NCBI GenBank assembly: GCA_018241455.1
Contig: JAFEDW010000113.1
Location: 1-6,613, forward strand
Length of the DNA stretch: 6,613 bases
Source of the DNA: Pseudomonadota bacterium
Lineage (GTDB): Bacteria; Pseudomonadota; Gammaproteobacteria; Steroidobacterales; Steroidobacteraceae
Reading direction: 5' to 3'
Shown here: piece after piece, positions 1 to 4,695 of the stretch
Layout: the number at the start of each line of letters is the position of its first letter
How positions within the stretch are numbered: the stretch's first letter is position 1
Translations under genes and position numbers: made by a program
Notes under the pieces: model-generated
Database searches by the model: none
What the model saw: only the letters and a program-made list of their open reading frames with translations
Told to the model about the DNA's origin: nothing

Positions 1-467
1 CCGCCGGGGTGGCCGGTACGGCCGGCACGGCCGGTGCGGGAGGCGCAGCGGCCGGCAATGCGGGCAGCGCCGGCGCTGCGGGCGACGACCAGGCCGCGTA
101 CAACGCCGCGTTCGAAAAGCTCAAGGGCGGCAGCTACGCGGATGCCATCGTCGGGTTCCAGGACCTGATGAAGCGCTATCCGTCGAGCACGCTGCTCGAC
201 AACGCGCAGTACTGGATCGGCGAAGCCTATTACGTCACGCGCGATTACGACGAAGCCGCCGTGGCATTCCGCACCGTCGGCGAGCGCTGGCCGGATTCAC
301 GCAAGGCGCCCGATGCGTTGCTGAAGCTCGGCTATACGCAGTTCGAACAGAAACACCTGACGGCGGCCCGCAGCACGCTGCAGCAGGTCGTCGCGCGCTT
401 CCCCGACACCGATGCGGCGCGGCTGGCGCAGGAACGGTTGCGCAAGTTGCCGCCGGAAGGCCATTGA
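1..467 (+). CDS. cpoB: Cell division coordinator CpoB (YbgF), Tol-Pal associated TPR protein, 5' end missing
   Basis: This is the C-terminal part of a periplasmic Tol-Pal accessory protein. In the family, CpoB (YbgF) binds TolA and coordinates peptidoglycan synthesis with outer-membrane constriction during division. The frame is open to the left edge (first whole codon at 3), so the GTG at 9 is not the true start; the signal peptide and N-terminal coiled coil lie outside the window. The visible protein has two parts. About 28 residues of Ala/Gly-rich low-complexity linker are followed by about 125 residues of TPR-like repeats: AYNAAFEKLKGGSYADAIVGF, then YWIGEAYYVTRDYDEAAVAF, then LLKLGYTQFEQKHLTAA. 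The spacing and the 'RYP', 'RWP' and 'RFP' repeat ends are typical of the YbgF C-terminal domain. The stop TGA (465-467) overlaps the queE start. The identification rests on the repeat pattern plus the neighbouring que genes; another periplasmic TPR protein such as a BamD-like one is less likely. Confidence 0.85.
   Translation, partial: AGVAGTAGTAGAGGAAAGNAGSAGAAGDDQAAYNAAFEKLKGGSYADAIVGFQDLMKRYPSSTLLDNAQYWIGEAYYVTRDYDEAAVAFRTVGERWPDSRKAPDALLKLGYTQFEQKHLTAARSTLQQVVARFPDTDAARLAQERLRKLPPEGH
3..38 (+). repeat. Four tandem 9-bp units encoding an Ala-Gly-X linker in CpoB
   Basis: Four consecutive 9-base units of the form GCCGGKRYG begin at 3, 12, 21 and 30 and read AGV, AGT, AGT, AGA. The copies at 12 and 21 differ at a single base (GCCGGTACG, GCCGGCACG). 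The following stretch to about 87 is still Ala/Gly rich but less regular. The repeat may extend left of the window. It is probably a flexible spacer between the N-terminal coiled coil and the TPR domain, grown by slippage. Confidence 0.6.
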
Positions 468-1132
468 GCACCGATCTGGCATCGAGCACCACGCCGCGGC
501 TGAAGATCACCGAGATTTTCCACTCGCTGCAGGGCGAGGCGCAGTTTGCCGGCATGCCGACCGTGTTCGTGCGCCTCACCGGCTGCCCGCTGCGCTGCCA
601 CTATTGCGATACCGCCTACGCTTTCCACGGCGGCAAATGGATGACGCTGCCCGACATCGTCGACCGCGTCGCGCAATTCAATACCCGCGATGTGTGCGTG
701 ACCGGCGGCGAACCGCTGGCGCAGCGCGCCTGCCTCAGCCTGCTGCACGAGCTGTGCGAGCGCGGCCATCGCGTCTCGCTCGAGACCAGCGGCGCGCTGG
801 ACATCGAGGGTGTCGATGCGCGCGTCAGCCGCGTCGTCGACGTCAAGACGCCGGGCTCGGGTGAAGCGGAGCGCAACCTGTACCCGCAGCTGCAAGCGCT
901 GACGCCGATCGACCAGATCAAGTTCGTCATCACTTCGCGCGCCGACTACGAATGGAGCCGTGCGCTGCTCGCCGAGCAGGCGCTCGACAAGCGCTGCGAT
1001 GTGCTGTTCTCGCCGTCCTACGGGCAGTTGCCGCCGCGCGAGCTGGCCGAATGGATCCTCGAGGACCGACTGCCGGTGCGCTTCCAGGTGCAGCTGCACA
1101 AGATCCTGTGGGGCGAAGAGCGTGGCCGCTGA
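464..1132 (+). CDS. queE: 7-carboxy-7-deazaguanine synthase QueE (radical SAM)
   Basis: QueE converts 6-carboxy-5,6,7,8-tetrahydropterin to 7-carboxy-7-deazaguanine, the ring-contraction step of cytosolic preQ0 and queuosine synthesis, using a [4Fe-4S] cluster, S-adenosylmethionine and Mg2+. The 222-residue protein is close to the E. coli enzyme (about 223). It has the cluster motif CPLRCHYC (Cys41, Cys45, Cys48), preceded by FHSLQGE (19-25), which is characteristic of QueE. The SAM-binding GGEP is at 81-84, followed by SLETSGA and DVKTPGSGE. The start is a TTG at 464 overlapping the cpoB TGA (TTGA). No ATG or GTG occurs in frame before the conserved ITEIFHS segment, and GGAAGG (455-460) lies just upstream, so the TTG is the best choice. 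The gene is translationally coupled to cpoB and overlaps queC. The function is confidently assigned by motif; the start is somewhat less certain. Confidence 0.95.
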   Translation: MSTDLASSTTPRLKITEIFHSLQGEAQFAGMPTVFVRLTGCPLRCHYCDTAYAFHGGKWMTLPDIVDRVAQFNTRDVCVTGGEPLAQRACLSLLHELCERGHRVSLETSGALDIEGVDARVSRVVDVKTPGSGEAERNLYPQLQALTPIDQIKFVITSRADYEWSRALLAEQALDKRCDVLFSPSYGQLPPRELAEWILEDRLPVRFQVQLHKILWGEERGR

Positions 1133-1808
1133 AGCGGGCGCCCCGCGTGCCGTCGTGCTGCTGTCGGGCGGGCTCGATTCGGCCACGGCGCTTGCGTGGG
1201 CGATTGCGCAGGGCTTCGAGTGCCACGCGCTGTCGGTGGCCTACGGGCAGCGTCACCGCAGCGAACTCGACGCGGCAGCGAACGTGGCTCGAGCACTGGG
1301 TGTTCGAACACATCGACTCATGCACGTCGACCTCGGTACGCTCGGCGGCTCAGCGCTGACCGATGCCGCGATCGCCGTGCCGGAGCGGGCCACGAGCGGC
1401 ATTCCGGTCACCTATGTGCCGGCGCGCAACACGGTGCTGCTCGCGCTCGCGCTGGCCTGGGCCGAAGTGCTGTCGGCGCAGCATCTGGTGATCGGTGTCA
1501 ATGCCGTGGACTACTCCGGCTATCCCGATTGCCGGCCGGAATTCATCGCCGCCTTCCAGCAACTGGCGCAACTGGCCACGCGCACCGGCGTTGAAGGAAC
1601 GGCGCTGCGGGTGCATGCGCCGCTCCAGCATTGGAGCAAGGAACGCATCATCCGCGAAGGCACGAGGCTGGGCGTCGACTATGCGATGACCGTCTCCTGC
1701 TACCAGGCCGATGCGGACGGGCGCGCCTGCGGCCGCTGCGATTCCTGCCGCTTGCGGCGCGAAGGCTTCGTGTCCGCCGGCATTCCCGACCCGACCCGCT
1801 ACGCCTGA
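1122..1808 (+). CDS. queC: 7-cyano-7-deazaguanine synthase QueC
   Basis: QueC uses ATP and ammonia to turn 7-carboxy-7-deazaguanine, the product of QueE, into the nitrile preQ0 in the cytosol. From the GTG at 1122 the protein has 228 residues, near the E. coli length (about 231). It opens with the ATP pyrophosphatase P-loop VVLLSGGLDS (SGGLDS at 15-20). YGQRHRSEL (41-49), VPARNT (99-104), the VNAVDYSGYPDCRPEF block (126-141) and a C-terminal zinc site with Cys193, Cys203, Cys206 and Cys209 (CGRCDSC) complete the QueC signature. The frame is open far upstream, to about 960 inside queE. The GTG at 1122 is chosen because it lies seven codons before the first beta strand; the next in-frame GTG (1155) would cut into that strand. 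It overlaps queE by 11 bases. A GAAGAG (1115-1120) sits unusually close to the start, suggesting coupling with queE rather than independent initiation. Confidence 0.94.
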   Translation: MAAEAGAPRAVVLLSGGLDSATALAWAIAQGFECHALSVAYGQRHRSELDAAANVARALGVRTHRLMHVDLGTLGGSALTDAAIAVPERATSGIPVTYVPARNTVLLALALAWAEVLSAQHLVIGVNAVDYSGYPDCRPEFIAAFQQLAQLATRTGVEGTALRVHAPLQHWSKERIIREGTRLGVDYAMTVSCYQADADGRACGRCDSCRLRREGFVSAGIPDPTRYA

Positions 1809-1818
1809 ATTCCAGTCG

Positions 1819-1849
1819 CTGCCCGCGCTGCGCTGATGCCGGCGGGCGG
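1819..1849 (+). other. GC-rich inverted repeat after queC (possible weak hairpin)
   Basis: CTGCCCGC (1819-1826) can pair with GCGGGCGG (1842-1849), giving eight base pairs including one T-G wobble around a 15-base loop. It starts ten bases after the queC stop, where an end-of-operon hairpin would be expected. No T-run follows, so it is not a convincing intrinsic terminator. In DNA this GC-rich such a pairing could easily be chance. Confidence 0.25.
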
Positions 1850-1858
1850 GCCGCAAGG

Positions 1859-1864
1859 TATGAT
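1859..1864 (+). promoter_or_regulatory. Putative -10 element (TATGAT) upstream of the aruI-like gene
   Basis: TATGAT matches the sigma-70 -10 consensus at five of six positions and is one of the few AT-rich words in the 83-base gap. It lies 27 bases before the ATG at 1892, leaving a short leader. I see no good -35: at the proper spacing the sequence is ATGCCG, and CTGATG (1833-1838) is too far away and weak. There is no extended -10 TG. If real, the promoter is probably activator-dependent. Confidence 0.35.
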
Positions 1865-1882
1865 GCGACCCGGAAAAATGGC

Positions 1883-1887
1883 AGGGA
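1883..1887 (+). promoter_or_regulatory. Ribosome binding site of the aruI-like gene
   Basis: AGGGA lies four bases before the ATG at 1892, a reasonable Shine-Dalgarno match. It decides the start, because the reading frame stays open far upstream through queC in a different phase without any protein-like sequence. Confidence 0.6.
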
Positions 1888-1891
1888 TCAC

Positions 1892-3514
1892 ATGACCAAG
1901 ACGCTCGGGAGCTTTCTTGTCGAGTCTCTCGAGGCCCACGGCGTGCAGCATGTGTTCGGCATCCCCGGCGTGCACAACATCGAGCTGTATCGTGGACTGT
2001 CCGCCGCGCGCATCCGCCACGTGACCGGGCGCCACGAACAGGGCCTCGGCTTCATGGCCGACGGCTATGCGCGCGTCGCGCGGCGTGCCGGCGTGTGCTT
2101 CACGATCACCGGACCAGGGCTCACGAACATCATCACCGCGATGGGCCAAGCCTATGGCGATTCGATTCCGCTGCTGGTGATCGCGAGCGAGAACCGCAGC
2201 GGCGAGATCGGCACCGGCCGCGGCTACCTGCACGAGCTGCCGGACCAGCTCGGCGTGGCCGCGCGCGTCTCGGGCTCGAGCCGGCGCATCGGCAAGCCGG
2301 CGGAGCTGCCCGACGCCATCGCCGCGGCCTTCGACGGCTTTGCGAGCTCGCGGCCGCGACCGGCGTATATCGAGATTCCGCGCGACCTGATGACGCAGGA
2401 TGCCTCCGGTTTGCCACAGCCTGCGGCCGCGGCAGCGCCGGCTCCCCCAGTCGCATCGGCCCAGGCGCTCGCCGATGCCGCGGCACGGCTGCGCGCGGCG
2501 AAGGCGCCGCTGATCCTGGCCGGCGGCGGTGCGCTGGCGGCCGGCGCGGAGCTGAAGTCACTGGCCGAGCGGCTCGATGCGCCGCTGGTCATGACGATCA
2601 ACGCGCGCGGCCTGTTGCCGCCCGATCATCCGTTGGGCGTGTCGGTCAGCCCGACGCTGCGCGCGGTGCGCGGGATGATTGCCGCCGCCGACGTCGTGCT
2701 CGCGGTCGGCACCGAGCTCGGGCAGACCGACTACGACGCCTATTGCGTCGCGGATTTTCCCGCGCACCCCAACCTGATCCGCATCGACATCGACGCCACG
2801 CAGCTGACGCGCAATGCGCGGCCGGCGCTGGCGCTGCACGCCGATGCGCGCGGCGCCGTGGCGGGATTGCTGGCGCGGCTGCCCGGCGGCCAGCGCGTCG
2901 AGGCGGCGGCGCCGCAACCCGGCAATGGCGCGCAGCGAGCGCAGGCGGTCGCTGCGGCGGCGCTCGCGGAGCTGTCGCCCGGGATGCAGCGCGAGATTGC
3001 GTTCCTCGATTGCATCCGCGACACGCTGCCGCAGGCGATCCTGGTCGGCGATTCGACGCAGACGGTGTACGCGGGCAACCTGGGGTTCGCGGCCGCGCAG
3101 CCCGGTTCCTGGTTCAACAGCGCCACCGGCTACGGCACGCTGGGATACGCCTTGCCGGCTTCGACGGGCGCCGGCCTCGCTGCACCGCATCGCCCCGTCG
3201 TGTGCCTGGTCGGCGATGGCGGATTGCAGTTCTCGCTCGGCGAGCTGGCGGTGCCGCGCGATGTCGATGCGTGGACCGCGATCATCGTGTGGAACAACCA
3301 CGGCTATCGCGAGATCAAGTCGGCGATGCTGGGCGCTGCGATCGAACCCGTCGGCGTCGACGTGCAGCCGCCGGATTTCAGCCACATTGCGCGCGCCTAC
3401 GGCTATCCATACCAGCGCATCGGGAGCACCGAGGCATTGGTGGCGGCGCTGCAGGAGTTCGCCGGTCGCCGCCAGACCTGCGTCATCGAAGTGCGCGCCG
3501 AGGCTTTTGAATGA
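1892..3514 (+). CDS. aruI: ThDP-dependent 2-ketoacid decarboxylase, AruI-like (5-guanidino-2-oxopentanoate decarboxylase)
   Basis: This is a 540-residue member of the acetolactate synthase/pyruvate decarboxylase superfamily, cytosolic and ThDP-dependent. The N-terminal PYR domain (about 1-165) has FGIPGVHN (22-29), the catalytic glutamate Glu49 in RHEQG, and the TGPGLTN loop (73-79). A central domain spans about 190-330 after an Ala/Pro-rich linker (176-190). The C-terminal PP domain (about 365-535) carries the ThDP-Mg motif GDG (441-443) ending in Asn468-Asn469. The segments 'PGVHNIELYRGL', 'RGYLHELPDQ', 'PGSWFNSATGYGTLGYALP' and 'IEPVGVD' resemble AruI, which decarboxylates 2-ketoarginine to 4-guanidinobutyraldehyde, rather than acetolactate synthase. 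The P. aeruginosa protein is slightly longer (about 559). The gene follows the only intergenic gap, with its own ribosome binding site, and overlaps the aminotransferase gene by ATGA, which supports the AruI call because AruH is an aminotransferase. The fold and cofactor are certain; the substrate is inferred and could be another 2-ketoacid. Confidence 0.8.
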   Translation: MTKTLGSFLVESLEAHGVQHVFGIPGVHNIELYRGLSAARIRHVTGRHEQGLGFMADGYARVARRAGVCFTITGPGLTNIITAMGQAYGDSIPLLVIASENRSGEIGTGRGYLHELPDQLGVAARVSGSSRRIGKPAELPDAIAAAFDGFASSRPRPAYIEIPRDLMTQDASGLPQPAAAAAPAPPVASAQALADAAARLRAAKAPLILAGGGALAAGAELKSLAERLDAPLVMTINARGLLPPDHPLGVSVSPTLRAVRGMIAAADVVLAVGTELGQTDYDAYCVADFPAHPNLIRIDIDATQLTRNARPALALHADARGAVAGLLARLPGGQRVEAAAPQPGNGAQRAQAVAAAALAELSPGMQREIAFLDCIRDTLPQAILVGDSTQTVYAGNLGFAAAQPGSWFNSATGYGTLGYALPASTGAGLAAPHRPVVCLVGDGGLQFSLGELAVPRDVDAWTAIIVWNNHGYREIKSAMLGAAIEPVGVDVQPPDFSHIARAYGYPYQRIGSTEALVAALQEFAGRRQTCVIEVRAEAFE

Positions 3515-4695
3515 ACGGCACCAGCAAACCACGTTTCGCCGCGCTCGCCGAGCGCGTCGCGCCCGAGGGCACCGATCCCTGGGTGCTGCACTGGGAAGCG
3601 CGCCAGGCCGCGGCGGCAGGGAAAGATGTCATCGTGCTCAGCGTCGGCGATCCCGACCTCGACACGCCCTCGCCGGTCATCGACACCGCGATCGCGAGCA
3701 TGCGCGGCGGCGACACGCATTACACCGAGACGGCCGGGCGTCCGCTGCTGCGCGCGGCGATTGCCTCGCGCCACGCGCAGCGCAGCGGCCAGCCGGCAAC
3801 GGCCGACAACGTCATCGTGCTCGGCGGTACGCAGAACGGCCTGTTCGTGGCCTCGTTGTGCCTGGCGGGGCCGGGCGATGAAGTCATCGCGCTCGATCCG
3901 ATGTACGCCACGTACCCGGCGACGATCAAGGCCTCTGGGGCCAGGCTCGTGCCGGTGGCGACGCCGGCGGCGCGCGATTTCCATCCCGACTTCGCCGCAC
4001 TCGAGGCAGCGATCACGCCGCGCACGCGCGCGATCTTCGTCGCCACGCCGAACAACCCGAGCGGCGTCGTGCTGACCGACGAGGAAGTCGACGGACTCGT
4101 GGCGATCGCGCGCCGGCACGAGCTGTGGGTCGTCTCCGACGAGGTGTACGCCGGCATCGCCGACAACGGCCGCGTGCCGAGCATCGGCGCGCGCTACCCC
4201 GAGCGCACGCTGACCGTGGCGAGCCTGTCGCAGACGCACGCGATGACCGGCTGGCGCACCGGGTGGATCGTCGGCCCGACCGATTTCATCAACCGCGCGC
4301 ACGATCTGGCGCAGTGCATGCTGTACGGCCTGCCGGGCTTCGTGCAGGAGGCGGCGATCACGGCGCTCGCGATGGCGGTGGAGTGCGAAGACAAAGTGCG
4401 CGAGTACTGCCGTCACCGGCGTGCCGTGCTGTTCGAGGGCCTCAAGGACATCCGCGGCATCCGCGCCTGCTGGCCGCAGGCCGGCATGTTCATGCTGATC
4501 GACATCCGTGCGACCGGCTTGAGCGGCGAGCAATTCGTGCACCAGCTCTATCGCGCCGAGGGCGTCTCGCTGCTCGATGGCGTGCCGTTCGGTGCCGCGG
4601 CGCAGGGCTTCGTGCGCGCCTGCTTTGCCACCGACGAGGCGGTGCTGCGCGAAGCGGCCAAGCGCATCCGGCGCTTCTGCGAGAGCCTGAAATGA
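3511..4695 (+). CDS. aruH: AruH-like class I/II PLP-fold aminotransferase with catalytic Lys replaced by Gln
   Basis: This is a 394-residue fold-type I aminotransferase, the usual length for AruH (arginine:pyruvate transaminase, about 393), which makes the 2-ketoarginine used by AruI. I can see VLSVGDPDLDTP (42-53), THYTETAGRPLLR (69-81), the cofactor-stacking Tyr132 in DPMYATY, NNPSG (181-185), SDEVY (Asp210 and Tyr213), GWR (Arg249), CMLYG (269-273) and the substrate-carboxylate Arg369 in FVRACF. The resemblance to AruH is strongest at HAMTGWR and CMLYG. The anomaly is that the expected Schiff-base lysine (SLSK-x-HAMTGWR) is Gln241, codon CAG at 4231-4233, one base from the Lys codon AAG. 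The protein's seven lysines (6, 38, 140, 295, 312, 384, 394) are all far from this motif. As written it should not carry out ordinary transamination. The ATG overlaps the aruI-like stop by four bases and has GAGG (3500-3503) seven bases upstream, so the two are one operon. The family is sure; activity and substrate are open. Confidence 0.8.
   Translation: MNGTSKPRFAALAERVAPEGTDPWVLHWEARQAAAAGKDVIVLSVGDPDLDTPSPVIDTAIASMRGGDTHYTETAGRPLLRAAIASRHAQRSGQPATADNVIVLGGTQNGLFVASLCLAGPGDEVIALDPMYATYPATIKASGARLVPVATPAARDFHPDFAALEAAITPRTRAIFVATPNNPSGVVLTDEEVDGLVAIARRHELWVVSDEVYAGIADNGRVPSIGARYPERTLTVASLSQTHAMTGWRTGWIVGPTDFINRAHDLAQCMLYGLPGFVQEAAITALAMAVECEDKVREYCRHRRAVLFEGLKDIRGIRACWPQAGMFMLIDIRATGLSGEQFVHQLYRAEGVSLLDGVPFGAAAQGFVRACFATDEAVLREAAKRIRRFCESLK

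Noticed and set aside
9..11. GTG as the start of the first gene
   Set aside because: The frame is open to the edge, the GTG lies inside the Ala-Gly repeat, and CpoB needs an N-terminal signal peptide and coiled coil that are not present here.
1819..1849. Intrinsic terminator for the que operon
   Set aside because: The stem pairs, but the loop is long and no T-run follows; it is kept only as a low-confidence inverted repeat.
2095..3510. 471-codon plus-strand frame inside the AruI-like gene
   Set aside because: It is extremely Arg/Ala rich, a typical frame-shifted shadow of GC-rich coding DNA; the other frame has catalytic Glu49, GDG and NN motifs.
2558..3532. 324-codon minus-strand frame opposite the AruI-like gene
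   Set aside because: It shows the same shadow composition, has no domain, and has no upstream spacing for its own expression.
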